This document shows positions 11,146 to 19,972 of a stretch of DNA of 62,191 bases, piece by piece. The stretch spans positions 1 to 62,191 of the forward strand of contig JAEUOR010000058.1 in the NCBI GenBank assembly GCA_016790635.1, given 5' to 3'. The number at the start of each line of letters is the position of its first letter. Positions within the stretch are counted from its first letter, which is position 1. Below the pieces are notes generated by a model. The model was not told the origin of the DNA and did no database searches. It was given only the letters and a program-made list of their open reading frames with translations. The stretch is from Burkholderiales bacterium. Lineage in GTDB: Bacteria > Pseudomonadota > Gammaproteobacteria > Burkholderiales > JAEUOS01. The translations under genes and the position numbers were made by a program.

Positions 11146-12203
11146 CCGCCGCCGCGCGCAAGGCGCCCTGGATCGGCATCGCGCTGGTCGCACTGGCCCT
11201 GCTGCTGCTGCCGTTCGCATTGACCCAGGTCGGCACGGCCTGGGTGCGCATCACCAACCTGGCGATCCTGTTTGCCCTCCTGGCGCTGGGCCTCAACATC
11301 GTGGTCGGCTTCGCCGGGCTGCTCGACCTGGGCTACATCGCCTTCTACGGTGTCGGCGCATATGTCTACGCCCTGCTGGCGTCGCCGCACTTCAACATCC
11401 ACCTGCCGTTCTGGGTGATCCTGCCCATCGGCGCTCTCGCAGCATGCATTTTCGGTGTCCTGCTCGGGGCACCGACCCTGAAGCTGCGCGGCGATTACCT
11501 GGCGATCGTCACGCTGGGTTTCGGCGAGATTGTGCGCATCTTCCTGAACAACCTCTCGCGCCCGGTCAACATCACCAACGGCCCGCAGGGCATCGCGCGC
11601 ATCGACCCGGTGCGCATCGGCGACCTGGACTTCTCCAGGACCAGCAACATCGCCGGACTGGTCTTCAGCGGGCCGATGAAGTACTACTACCTGCTGCTCA
11701 TCTTCCTGGTCATTGTCATCATCATCAACCTGCGGTTGCAGAATTCGCGCGTCGGCCGCGCCTGGGAGGCGATCCGCGAAGACGAGATCGCCGCCCGCGC
11801 CATGGGCATCAATACCACGGCGATCAAGCTGACCGCTTTTGCGATGGGAGCCTCGTTCGGCGGCATCGCCGGCGGAATGTTCGCCTCGATGCAAAGCTTC
11901 ATCAGCCCGGAATCATTCATCCTGGTCGAATCGGTCATGGTGCTGGCCATGGTCGTGCTGGGCGGCATGGGCAACGTGTGGGGCGTGGTGCTGGGCGCCG
12001 TGCTCCTGTCTTTCGTGCCGGAACTCCTGCGCTATACCGTCGAACCCCTGCAAAAGGCCGTCCTCGGCCGCACCATCATCGAGCCGGAGGTGATACGCAT
12101 GCTGCTGTTCGGCCTGGCGCTGGTGCTCATGATGCTGTTCCGCCCCGCCGGGCTCCTGCCGTCCTCGGTTCGTCGCCGCGAACTGACGGCCGATCGCGCA
12201 TGA
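11142..12203 (+). CDS. livM: Branched-chain amino acid ABC transporter permease LivM
   Basis: Second permease subunit, 353 residues, with about nine to ten membrane segments. The conserved LivM stretches LNIVVGFAGLLDLGYIAFYG (residues ~48-67) and LRGDYLAIVTLGFGEIVRIF are present. The coupling-loop motif GRAWEAIREDEIAARAMGIN is near residue 205. It pairs with LivH to form the channel. Start and stop both overlap neighbouring genes by four bases (livH before, livG after), so the block is translated as one unit. Confidence 0.95.
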   Translation: MTAAARKAPWIGIALVALALLLLPFALTQVGTAWVRITNLAILFALLALGLNIVVGFAGLLDLGYIAFYGVGAYVYALLASPHFNIHLPFWVILPIGALAACIFGVLLGAPTLKLRGDYLAIVTLGFGEIVRIFLNNLSRPVNITNGPQGIARIDPVRIGDLDFSRTSNIAGLVFSGPMKYYYLLLIFLVIVIIINLRLQNSRVGRAWEAIREDEIAARAMGINTTAIKLTAFAMGASFGGIAGGMFASMQSFISPESFILVESVMVLAMVVLGGMGNVWGVVLGAVLLSFVPELLRYTVEPLQKAVLGRTIIEPEVIRMLLFGLALVLMMLFRPAGLLPSSVRRRELTADRA

Positions 12204-13006
12204 GCGAGGTCCTGCTTTCCGCCAGCGGCATCGGCAAGCGCTTCGGCGGGGTGCAGGCGCTCTCGGAGGTGTCGTTCACCATCCGCCGCGGGGAGATCTA
12301 CGGCCTGATCGGCCCCAACGGCGCCGGCAAGACCACCCTCTTCAATGTGCTGACGAGCGTCTACGTCCCCGAGGCCGGCGAATTCACTTTCGACGGTGCG
12401 CCGCTGGCGCATCTCAAGCCGCACGAGGTCGCCGTGCGCGGCATCGCCCGCACCTTCCAGAACATCCGCCTGTTCGCCAACCTTTCCGCCCTGGAGAACG
12501 TCATGATCGGGCGGCACGTGCGCACGCACGCCGGGGTCTGGGGCGCGATGCTCAGGACTCCTGCGACACGCGCCGAGGAAACCGCGATCGAGGCGCGCGC
12601 CCACGCCCTGCTCGACTACGTGGGCCTGTCCGCGCGCGCCAATGATGTCGCGCGCAGCCTTCCGTATGGCGAGCAGAGGCGCCTGGAGATCGCGCGCGCG
12701 CTCGCCACCGATCCCAAGCTCCTGGCGCTGGACGAACCAGCGGCAGGCATGAACGCGACCGAGACCGCGGACCTGGCAAGGCTGATACGCCGCATTCGCG
12801 ACGACGGCACAACCGTGCTCCTGATCGAGCACGACATGAAGCTCGTGATGGGACTCTCCAACCGCGTCCTGGTGCTGGACTACGGCCGGCGCATCGCCGA
12901 AGGCACGCCCGCCGAGGTGCGCGCCAATCCCGCCGTCATCGCCGCCTATCTCGGCGGCGCCGCGCCGACGGAGCAGCCTGTCGCCACGGCAAACGCAGCC
13001 GCGTGA
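12200..13006 (+). CDS. livG: Branched-chain amino acid ABC transporter ATPase LivG
   Basis: Cytoplasmic ATPase, 268 residues. Walker A is GPNGAGKTT near residue 36. The ABC signature is degenerate (LPYGEQRRLEIARAL), as is normal for LivG. Walker B with the catalytic Glu is LLALDEPAAGMN, and the switch His is in LLIEHDMKLVM. The longer middle region with GIARTFQNIRLFANLSALEN distinguishes LivG from LivF. The start overlaps the livM stop (ATGA), and the stop overlaps the livF start region. Confidence 0.95.
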   Translation: MSEVLLSASGIGKRFGGVQALSEVSFTIRRGEIYGLIGPNGAGKTTLFNVLTSVYVPEAGEFTFDGAPLAHLKPHEVAVRGIARTFQNIRLFANLSALENVMIGRHVRTHAGVWGAMLRTPATRAEETAIEARAHALLDYVGLSARANDVARSLPYGEQRRLEIARALATDPKLLALDEPAAGMNATETADLARLIRRIRDDGTTVLLIEHDMKLVMGLSNRVLVLDYGRRIAEGTPAEVRANPAVIAAYLGGAAPTEQPVATANAAA

Positions 13007-13719
13007 TGGCAAACCTCCTCGAACTCTCCGGCGTCGACGTGCGCTACGGCGGCATCCGCGCAGTCCGCGGCGTGTCGCTTGCAGTCGCCGAAGGCGAGAT
13101 GGTCTGCCTGATCGGCGCCAACGGCGCCGGCAAAACCACGACCCTCAAGGCGATCGCCGGGCTGGTCCCAACTGCGGCCGGCAGCATCCGGTACGCGGGC
13201 GATGCCATCGCCGGGGTGAGGCCATTCGCCCTCGTGCGTCGGCGGCTTGCGCTGGTCCCGGAGGGCCGCGGCGTGTTCGGCGCCCTGACCGTCGCCGAGA
13301 ACCTGGCCATGGGCGCCTACGTGCGCGACGATGTCAACGGCATCGCCGAGGATCGCGAGCGCATGCTGGGGCTCTTTCCGCGCCTCAAGGAGCGTTTCGA
13401 CCAGACCGCCGGCACCCTCTCCGGCGGTGAGCAGCAGATGCTCGCGATCGCGCGCGCGCTGATGTCGCGCCCGCGCCTGTTGCTGCTCGACGAGCCCAGC
13501 ATGGGCCTGGCACCCTTGATCGTCGAGAAGATCTTCGAGATCGTCGTCGCGGTTGCGCGCCAGGGCGTGACGGTGCTGCTGGTGGAACAGAATGCGCTCC
13601 TGGCCTTGAACATCTGCCAGCGTGCTTACGTCATGGAAAGCGGCGAGATCACCCTGTCCGGGCCGGCCGCGGAATTGCGCGACGACCCCAAGGTGCGGGC
13701 AGCCTACCTGGGCGAATGA
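13006..13719 (+). CDS. livF: Branched-chain amino acid ABC transporter ATPase LivF
   Basis: Second ATPase, 237 residues from the ATG at 13006; a GTG three bases earlier is an alternative. Walker A is GANGAGKTT, the signature is LSGGEQQMLAIARAL, and Walker B is LLLLDEPSMGLAP. The stretch LVPEGRGVFGALTVAENL is typical of LivF. The start overlaps the livG stop by one base (TGATG). It completes a livKHMGF set. A DUF5672-like gene follows after 22 bases and may be part of the same transcript. Confidence 0.95.
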   Translation: MANLLELSGVDVRYGGIRAVRGVSLAVAEGEMVCLIGANGAGKTTTLKAIAGLVPTAAGSIRYAGDAIAGVRPFALVRRRLALVPEGRGVFGALTVAENLAMGAYVRDDVNGIAEDRERMLGLFPRLKERFDQTAGTLSGGEQQMLAIARALMSRPRLLLLDEPSMGLAPLIVEKIFEIVVAVARQGVTVLLVEQNALLALNICQRAYVMESGEITLSGPAAELRDDPKVRAAYLGE

Positions 13720-13741
13720 GACTCACGGCCGCGGTGCGCGC

Positions 13742-14899
13742 ATGATCCACTACGCGCACATCGTTGCGCCGGTCACGCGCCACCTGCTGGCCATGGCCGT
13801 GCCGGACGAGTTGCATGCCGCCCTGCGCCTGCTGGCCTCGGGCAATGTGCTCGACAGCGCCGTTCGGCTGGCGACGCAGGCCGGTTCGCAAGCGCATCAC
13901 GCGTATCACGCCGCCCAGGCGCTCATCGCCTACGCCAACCGCGAACCGCAGCTGACGCGCAAGCACCTCGATGCCGCCCTTGAAATGGCGCCCGACGACG
14001 CGGTCTATCACGCCTTCGATGCGACGCTGCGACTCGGTACCGACGACGCGCCGGGCGCGGTCCGCGCCTATCGCCATGCATTGGGCATTGATCCCAGCCT
14101 GCATGTGGCGCATTCGCTGCTCTGGTCGGCAGTCGACAAGATCGGCAAGCTCGACCTCGCGCTCGCCGGTCTGCGCGCCCTGCTGCGCGAGCATGCGATG
14201 GTCGATGCGCACATGGAGGTGCGAGCTGAGCGGAAAGCGCGCACCGAAGTCGAATCGACCACGCTTATCGTCGCCGACTGCGCCAATCCCGATCTCGCGC
14301 TGCGCGCCCTGCGCCTGTCGATGCGCGATCTCGAGTTCGCGGCCGTCAAGCTCTTCACCGACCGGGACATCGACGCGCCGGACATCATGGTCGAGCGCAT
14401 CCCGACCATCCGCTCGCACGCGGACTACTCCCGCTTCATCGCCAAGGAACTGCTTTCGCGCATCGACACCGAGTATGTGCTGGTGGCGCAGTGGGACGGC
14501 TATGTGGTCGACGCCAAGGCCTGGACCCCCGAATTCCTGCTCTACGACTATGTCGGTGCGCGCTGGGATCACGCCCAAATGCGCGAAGAGCCGCACCACA
14601 ACGTCGGCAACGGGGGCTTTTCACTGCGTTCGCGCACCCTCCTGGAAGCGCTCCAGGACCCGCACATCGCCGAGCTCAATCCGGAGGACAGCGCGATCTG
14701 CCGACGCTACCGGCGCTATCTGGAGGACCGGCACGGCATTGTCTTCGCCGCCGATGACGTGGCCGACCGGTTCTCGTTCGAGCACCTGCTGCCCGACGAC
14801 GCGCCGTTCGGGTTTCACGGCGTGACCAACATCGCCCGCTTCACCCCGCTGCCGGGCTTGCCGACCCTCGACTATCTGTTCGGGCCGCCGTCGGACTGA
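13742..14899 (+). CDS. DUF5672-like protein with TPR-like N-terminal half
   Basis: 385 residues, not a transport component. The N-terminal half (~20-160) is helical with TPR-like features (HLDAALEMAPDDAVYHAFDA, AYRHALGIDPSLHVAHSLLW). The C-terminal half resembles DUF5672, a glycosyltransferase-like domain. Its visible elements are YVLVAQWDGYVVDAKAW, EFLLYDYVGARW and VGNGGFSLRSRTLLEAL. A conserved Asp in QWD and the Gly-Asn-Gly-Gly turn suggest a sugar-nucleotide-type active site. The ATG at 13742 follows the livF stop by 22 bases. Its linkage to the liv operon may be accidental. Function is unknown. Confidence 0.7.
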   Translation: MIHYAHIVAPVTRHLLAMAVPDELHAALRLLASGNVLDSAVRLATQAGSQAHHAYHAAQALIAYANREPQLTRKHLDAALEMAPDDAVYHAFDATLRLGTDDAPGAVRAYRHALGIDPSLHVAHSLLWSAVDKIGKLDLALAGLRALLREHAMVDAHMEVRAERKARTEVESTTLIVADCANPDLALRALRLSMRDLEFAAVKLFTDRDIDAPDIMVERIPTIRSHADYSRFIAKELLSRIDTEYVLVAQWDGYVVDAKAWTPEFLLYDYVGARWDHAQMREEPHHNVGNGGFSLRSRTLLEALQDPHIAELNPEDSAICRRYRRYLEDRHGIVFAADDVADRFSFEHLLPDDAPFGFHGVTNIARFTPLPGLPTLDYLFGPPSD

Positions 14900-14921
14900 T
14901 CGACTGCGGGCGCCGTCAGGT

Positions 14922-15959
14922 TCAGGTAGGGCCGGCGGCGGCGAGGTCCGCCTCGGTGGTGAAGCTGTCGGCGAAAAACTCCTCCTCGGGCAGGCGCGCC
15001 TTCGCAACGAAATCGCGTCGCGCCGCATCGACCACCACCGGAGCGCCGCAGGCGTAGACCTGATGCCCGGACAGGTCCGGAAAATCGGCCAGCGCGGCCA
15101 GGTGAACAAACCCCGTGCGGCCCTGCCAGCCATCTTCGGGCAGAGCGTCGGAGACCACCGGCACGAAACGAAAGCCGGCGACGTTCGCCGCCCAGCCCAG
15201 CGCCAAGTCCATCATGTAGATGTCCCGCGGCCGCCGACCGCCCCAATAGAGCGTCATCGGTCGCTTGCTGCCGACATGGAGCGCATGCTCGATGACGGCC
15301 TTGATCGGCGCAAAGCCGGTGCCGCTGGCGACGAAGACGATCGGCTTGTCGCTGTCCTCGCGCAGGAAAAAGCTGCCAAACGGTCCTTCGATGCGCAGGA
15401 TGTCGCGCTCCTTCATCTTGCCGAACACGTGCTCGGTGAAGTGACCGCCGGGCATGTGGCGCACGTGCAATTGGACAAACTCGTCGTCGTGCGGCGCATT
15501 GGCCATTGAGTAGCTGCGTCGCTTGCCCTCCTTGAGCAGGAACTCGATGTACTGCCCTGCCTTGAATTGCAGGCGCTCGTGGGCCGGCAACTTGAGCGAG
15601 ATCACGGCCACATCGGGGGCCGGCCGCGCGATGCTCTGCACACGCGATGGCAGGATGCGCGGCTGCATCTCGCCGGCGCCGCCGACCTCGCGCGCCTCGA
15701 TGACCAGCGCGGAAAGCGGCTTGGCACAGCAGAACAACGCAAGCCCGCGCGCTTTCTCGTCCTCGGTCAGCACCGACGGGGCATGCCGGCCATAGTCGAC
15801 CGTGCCTTCGATGATCTTGCCCTTGCAAGAACCGCAGGCGCCATTGCGGCATCCGTAGGCAATGCCGAATCCGGCGCCCAGTGCTGCCTGCAGCACGGTC
15901 TCGCCGTCCTTGACTTCAAACTGGTGGCCCGAGGCCTGGATGGTGACTGGATGACTCAT
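14922..15959 (-). CDS. 2Fe-2S ferredoxin-fused flavin reductase (CDP-6-deoxy-L-threo-D-glycero-4-hexulose-3-dehydratase reductase-like)
   Basis: 345-residue soluble electron-transfer protein. Residues 1-90 form a plant-type 2Fe-2S ferredoxin with ligands in YGCRNGACGSCKG and the last Cys in ALFCC. Residues ~105-200 form an FAD domain with the flavin motif RRSYSMANAP. The C-terminal NAD(P)H domain has IVFVASGTGFAPIKAVIEHA and the late YACGAPVVVDAA. This order matches the AscD/E3 type. In Burkholderiales such proteins are widespread with no proven sugar role, so a general oxygenase or hydroxylase reductase is possible. It is divergent from the epimerase gene, 20 bases apart, a pairing often seen in this order. 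Confidence 0.9.
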   Translation of the reverse strand: MSHPVTIQASGHQFEVKDGETVLQAALGAGFGIAYGCRNGACGSCKGKIIEGTVDYGRHAPSVLTEDEKARGLALFCCAKPLSALVIEAREVGGAGEMQPRILPSRVQSIARPAPDVAVISLKLPAHERLQFKAGQYIEFLLKEGKRRSYSMANAPHDDEFVQLHVRHMPGGHFTEHVFGKMKERDILRIEGPFGSFFLREDSDKPIVFVASGTGFAPIKAVIEHALHVGSKRPMTLYWGGRRPRDIYMMDLALGWAANVAGFRFVPVVSDALPEDGWQGRTGFVHLAALADFPDLSGHQVYACGAPVVVDAARRDFVAKARLPEEEFFADSFTTEADLAAAGPT

Positions 15960-15979
15960 GACAAAGCTAGAATCCAACG

Positions 15980-16936
15980 ATGAAGTTGCACCCCGGGCGC
16001 GACACCCGCCTCCTGGTGATCGGCGCCGGCGACATCGGCCGGCGGGTGATCGACAGGCTCGGCAGCATCGAAGCCAAGCTTGCCGCCACCTCGACGCCTG
16101 CCAAGCGCGGCGCGCTGAGGCGCCTGGGCGCGACACCGATATTGGCCGACCTTGACCGTCCCGGGACGCTGCAACGCCTGCCGCGCGACTGGAACCTGCT
16201 GCTGCACTGCGCCCCGCCCCCGTCGGCAGGAGCGCGCGATGATCGAACGCGCAATCTGCTGGCGGCGCTGCGCTGGCCGGGCGCGCAGAGGGCGCGGAGT
16301 GTAGCACGGGCCATCGTCTATCTTTCCACCAGCGGCGTCTACGGCGACTGCGACGGGGCGCGCGTCAGCGAAGCGTGTCGACCACGGCCGCGCAATGCGC
16401 GTGCACTGCGCCGGCTCGATGCGGAAGGACGGCTCGAGCGCTTCGCGCGTCACCAAGGCATGGGTCTTATCATCCTGCGCGTGCCGGGCATCTACGCGCC
16501 CGATCGCCTGCCCTTGGCCCGCCTGGCTGCCGGTACCCCGGCGATCGTCGCGGCCGAGGACTCTTTCACCAACCATATCCACGCCCACGACCTGGCCGGG
16601 ATCGTCCTGCGCGCGCTGAGCATCCTGCGCCGCCGCCGTCCCAGACAGCGGGTCTTCAACGCCAGCGACGACAGCGAAATGCGCATGGGCGACTACTTCG
16701 ATCTGGTTGCGCATGCGTACGGGCTCAATCCGCCGCCGCGCCTGCCGCGCGACGCCGTCAGGCGGGTCGTGTCCCCGTTGTTATGGTCCTTCATGAGCGA
16801 ATCGCGGCGGCTCGACAATGGCCGCATGAAGCGCGAACTGCGCGTGCGCCTGGACTATCCGCAGGTCGCTCAGGGAGTCGCCCAAGCCGCGCGCAGCCGC
16901 GCGCCAGCCAGCCCGGCCATTTCGTTGAAGGCATAG
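15980..16936 (+). CDS. NAD(P)-dependent epimerase/dehydratase-like (YeeZ-type) SDR
   Basis: 318 residues. The N-terminal nucleotide-binding motif is LLVIGAGDIGRRVIDRLG. The stretch IVYLSTSGVYGDCDG (residues ~113-127) is the substrate-side motif of extended short-chain dehydrogenases. The usual catalytic Tyr-x-x-x-Lys is not clearly visible, and the protein resembles atypical YeeZ-like members. Later elements are ILRVPGIYAP and FNHIHAHDLAGIV-like sequence (FTNHIHAHDLAGIVLRAL). Substrate unknown. It is divergent from the ferredoxin-reductase gene, and its 3' end overlaps the convergent YdcF-like gene by 67 bases. Confidence 0.85.
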   Translation: MKLHPGRDTRLLVIGAGDIGRRVIDRLGSIEAKLAATSTPAKRGALRRLGATPILADLDRPGTLQRLPRDWNLLLHCAPPPSAGARDDRTRNLLAALRWPGAQRARSVARAIVYLSTSGVYGDCDGARVSEACRPRPRNARALRRLDAEGRLERFARHQGMGLIILRVPGIYAPDRLPLARLAAGTPAIVAAEDSFTNHIHAHDLAGIVLRALSILRRRRPRQRVFNASDDSEMRMGDYFDLVAHAYGLNPPPRLPRDAVRRVVSPLLWSFMSESRRLDNGRMKRELRVRLDYPQVAQGVAQAARSRAPASPAISLKA

Positions 16937-17619
16937 TAGCTGCGCAGGAGCGATTGGGCAGTCGGCAGGTAATCGCCGAAGCTTGTTTCGCTGCGCGTCG
17001 TGACCGGCCGCACCGGTGCCGGCAATACCTCCAATCCGGAATCTGCGAACAACCAGGCCGAGCGTCGCATGTGAAACGCGTGTGTCACAAGGATGACTCG
17101 TCGTACCCCCTCGCGCTTGAGCAAGGGCGCTGAAAGTACCGCATTCTCGATGGTGTTGCGCGATCTTTCCTCAACCCAGCGAGGCGTGATCGAATAATCA
17201 CGGACCAGCACGCGGCGCATGATTTCGGCTTCGGTCGGTAATTCACCGTCGGTCGACCCGCCAGTCACCAGCACCGGCAGGCCTGTGGCGCGAGCGATGC
17301 GTGCGCCCTCATGCAGACGCTCAAGCGTAAATGAATTCGGTGAAGCGTTCACCACCCTGTCCTGACGGTCATATTCCAGCACTTTGCCGCCAGCGAGGAT
17401 CACGACTGCCTGGGCCCCGACGAACTGCGCGTCTATGACGGCAGCCTCAGTCATCCTTAGGAGGGCGAGTGAAACCCGCGGCAATGCCAACAGATAGACA
17501 CAGGCCATGAAAGCGGCAAGCAGAACACGCGCCAGTGCCGGCCGCCTGCGGACCTGAAACCATGCGATCACGATCAGCCATCCAAGCGCGATGGGCGGCA
17601 GCACGAGGTGCTTGAACAT
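16870..17619 (-). CDS. YdcF/ElyC-like DUF218 protein
   Basis: 249 residues. Two membrane segments are at residues ~5-20 and ~30-50. The DUF218 core starts with AVVILAGGKVLEYDRQ and includes LPVLVTGGSTDGELPTEAEI, ERSRNTIENAVLSAPLLK and ILVTHAFHMRRSAW. ElyC-type members act in envelope polymer metabolism; the substrate here is unknown. The ATG at 17619 has a GGGAAG site; an upstream ATG at 17637 would add six residues. Its last 67 bases overlap the convergent epimerase gene, and both reading frames look intact there. Confidence 0.85.
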   Translation of the reverse strand: MFKHLVLPPIALGWLIVIAWFQVRRRPALARVLLAAFMACVYLLALPRVSLALLRMTEAAVIDAQFVGAQAVVILAGGKVLEYDRQDRVVNASPNSFTLERLHEGARIARATGLPVLVTGGSTDGELPTEAEIMRRVLVRDYSITPRWVEERSRNTIENAVLSAPLLKREGVRRVILVTHAFHMRRSAWLFADSGLEVLPAPVRPVTTRSETSFGDYLPTAQSLLRSYYAFNEMAGLAGARLRAAWATP

Positions 17620-17641
17620 TGCCGTCACTTCCCACATGGCA

Positions 17642-18877
17642 TCACCGTGGCTGCGCCTCTCCCAGATCCGAAACAGCCCGCAGCTTGAGGACCAGCGCTA
17701 TCGATGCCAGGGTCAGCAACACCGCAGCCGCGCCCGACCAGCCAAAGCCCGTCAGCCGACCACCGCTCGCCTGCCCCATGAGCGCCCCGGAGGCCAGCGG
17801 CGCCAGTCCGGCGGCGAGGCTTTGCGTCGCCGCCGACAGGCTCATGAAAGCGCCGCGCATCGGCGCCGCGACGCACATGGTGACCAGTGCCATGAGCGGA
17901 ATGTAGCGCCCGGACATGAAAATCATGAAAGGCACCGTGACCAGGAGCAGCGCCCACAGCGGCGCCGGTGGAAAAACCGTGACCCCGGCCAGAGGCAGGA
18001 TGGAGATGAGGGCCAGGATGACGAACATGCGACGCTTGCCGTGCGCATCGGCCAGCGCACCGATGATGCGTGCGGTAAACAGCGTCGCCACGCCGCCCGT
18101 CAGGAACACCAGCGCCAGTTCGGCTTCACTGATGCCGACGTTATTGACCTGGTAAGCCGAAAGAAACGGATAGACCATGAAGCCGGAGAACGAGAAGATG
18201 AAGAGCGCCGCCAGGGCGCGCCGGTGATTGGACACGCGCACCAGCGCCGCGAATCCCGCCAGCACGCCGCCGCGCGCCCGCGCGGCGGCCTGGTGCCCGC
18301 GCACAGGAGGCACCATCAAGGCGACGCCGACCCACAGCACTGCGGACAGACCGACCAGCATCCAGAACGGCGCATGCCACGACCAGCGTGCCGCGATCGT
18401 GAGACTCAAGGGCACGCCCAGCACCGACACCACCGGAAAGGCCGACATCACCAGCCCCATCGCACGGCCGCGGCGATCGACCGGAACCAGGTCGCCGATG
18501 ATGGCCATGACCGTCGACCCCATGACCCCGGCGGCGGCGCCGGCACAGGCGCGCGCTGCCAGCAATTGCCAATACCCGGGAGCCACCGCCGCCGCCAGCG
18601 CCGCACCCATGAAGACCGCGAAAACCACCAACAGGACCTGGCGGCGGTCGAAGCGATCGACGAACAGGCTGGCACACACCCCGGTGACGGCCGCGACCAG
18701 TCCATGGACCGACACCAGCGCGGCGAACTGATTCGCGCTGATGCCCCACAGGCGGATGAATTGCGGCGCCAGCGGCGACACGACCATCATGTCCAGGATG
18801 CTGCTGACCTGCACGCCCATGAAAAGCCACAGGACGGCGCGCTCGCGCGATTGGGTTAAGGAGGGCGCGCTCGGCAT
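17642..18877 (-). CDS. Major facilitator superfamily transporter
   Basis: 411-residue inner-membrane transporter with about twelve hydrophobic helices. The loop between helices 2 and 3 carries FVDRFDRRQVLL, a variant of the MFS motif A. The motif recurs in the second half as ALADAHGKRRMFV, as expected from the duplicated fold. A TTG at 18904 gives an alternative start nine codons upstream. The substrate cannot be told; the length fits the drug:H+ antiporter/sugar-efflux-like (DHA1) groups. It is followed after 22 bases by the YdcF-like gene, so the two may be co-transcribed. Confidence 0.88.
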   Translation of the reverse strand: MPSAPSLTQSRERAVLWLFMGVQVSSILDMMVVSPLAPQFIRLWGISANQFAALVSVHGLVAAVTGVCASLFVDRFDRRQVLLVVFAVFMGAALAAAVAPGYWQLLAARACAGAAAGVMGSTVMAIIGDLVPVDRRGRAMGLVMSAFPVVSVLGVPLSLTIAARWSWHAPFWMLVGLSAVLWVGVALMVPPVRGHQAAARARGGVLAGFAALVRVSNHRRALAALFIFSFSGFMVYPFLSAYQVNNVGISEAELALVFLTGGVATLFTARIIGALADAHGKRRMFVILALISILPLAGVTVFPPAPLWALLLVTVPFMIFMSGRYIPLMALVTMCVAAPMRGAFMSLSAATQSLAAGLAPLASGALMGQASGGRLTGFGWSGAAAVLLTLASIALVLKLRAVSDLGEAQPR

Positions 18878-18950
18878 CTGGTGGTGGCGCCCGCATGCTG
18901 TCAAGCGCCCCGGGATTATAGGGACGCGTGCGGCCTGGCCGCCGCGGCCG

Positions 18951-19529
18951 CTATGGTTGCGCGCGCTTGCGTCCGGTGATCATGGCCGCGACCAGGTTCT
19001 CGCCATGCCTCAGGCTGGTGAACACGACCCCGGCCACGTGCAGTGCAGCCAGGCCGTACAGTGCGTAGGCGCTGACGCGGTGCATGGTCTCGACCCACTC
19101 GACGCCCCAGAAACGGTCGGTCGTGTACAGCCAGCCGGTAAAACCGGACAAAAAAACCGCGCCGAGAAGGCACACGACCATCCACCCGCCGAGAGGGTTG
19201 TGGCCGAGATAGCGCGGCTCGTTGCGACCGATCACCTGCCGCGCGTACGTGGCGGTGGCGGATGGCGCGCGGACGAAGTCGGCAAACCGCGCATGCCGCG
19301 TCCCGACGATGCCCCAGACCACGCGCAAGGCGACCACGCCCAGCGCAAAGTAGCCGATCCATTCGTGCCAGGCGCCGGCGTGGCGGGTAAACCAGGTCGC
19401 GACGACGGCCACCACGAGCGGCCAATGGGCCAGGCGCACCACGAGGTCCCAAACGTGGACTTCATCCGGCCGGCCGGTCCCATCCGCGTGCGCCGCGCCG
19501 CTGCGCGCCGGCTTGCCGGACGACCGCAT
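18951..19529 (-). CDS. Cytochrome b561-family membrane protein
   Basis: 192 residues, four membrane helices. Candidate b-haem ligands are His in VVRLAHWPLVV, in AWHEWIGYFAL, in ETMHRVSAYAL and in GLAALHVAGVV. This pattern is that of the dihaem b561 (Ni-Fe hydrogenase b-subunit-like) domain. The protein carries electrons across the inner membrane, often with a periplasmic redox partner. The upstream PepSY-domain gene ends 14 bases before its ATG. In this pairing the PepSY protein and cytochrome b561 usually form a small redox operon. Confidence 0.92.
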   Translation of the reverse strand: MRSSGKPARSGAAHADGTGRPDEVHVWDLVVRLAHWPLVVAVVATWFTRHAGAWHEWIGYFALGVVALRVVWGIVGTRHARFADFVRAPSATATYARQVIGRNEPRYLGHNPLGGWMVVCLLGAVFLSGFTGWLYTTDRFWGVEWVETMHRVSAYALYGLAALHVAGVVFTSLRHGENLVAAMITGRKRAQP

Positions 19530-19543
19530 GTGCGCGCCGGAAA

Positions 19544-19822
19544 CTAGCGCGAACGGCTGGTCGGCACGGGGGCCAGGGTGAGCGGGTGAAAGTAAGCTTC
19601 GACCCGCTCACCCTTTTCGTTGAGCGCATAGACCTCGTAGCAACCTCCGTCGATCTTGATACGGCGGATCTGCCAGCCACGCTCCTTGAGCATGGCTTCA
19701 AGCTTGCCCTGCGGCTGCCAGGTTTCCGGTTTGCCGGAGTCACAGGTAGCAAGCCCGGTAGCGTACGCCGGGGCGAGCCACAAAGACAGGGTGAAGGCGG
19801 CGACGAGGGTGGAGGTTTTCAT
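19544..19822 (-). CDS. Small periplasmic PepSY-domain protein
   Basis: 92 residues with a signal peptide (MKTSTLVAAFTLSLWLAPAYA) and a compact PepSY-like domain. That domain contains KLEAMLKERGWQIRRIKID and CYEVYALNEKGERVEAYFHP. Two Cys residues in the mature protein could form a disulfide. The ATG at 19822 follows a GGGAG site. The likely job is to assist or inhibit a redox or protease partner; the cytochrome b561 gene downstream is the obvious partner. Exact function is unknown. Confidence 0.85.
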   Translation of the reverse strand: MKTSTLVAAFTLSLWLAPAYATGLATCDSGKPETWQPQGKLEAMLKERGWQIRRIKIDGGCYEVYALNEKGERVEAYFHPLTLAPVPTSRSR

Positions 19823-19972
19823 GTTTTTCTCCCGCAAGGGGTGCGATGACCAGGCGCGAAGCATATCGCGGCCGTGCGCCCCGAGTTGTAAGCGTTCGTA
19901 TCTGCCGCCGCGTTGCGCGATAGCGTGTCCTGGACGCCAGACCATAACCGCGAGCGTCGGAGTAGCGTCCCC

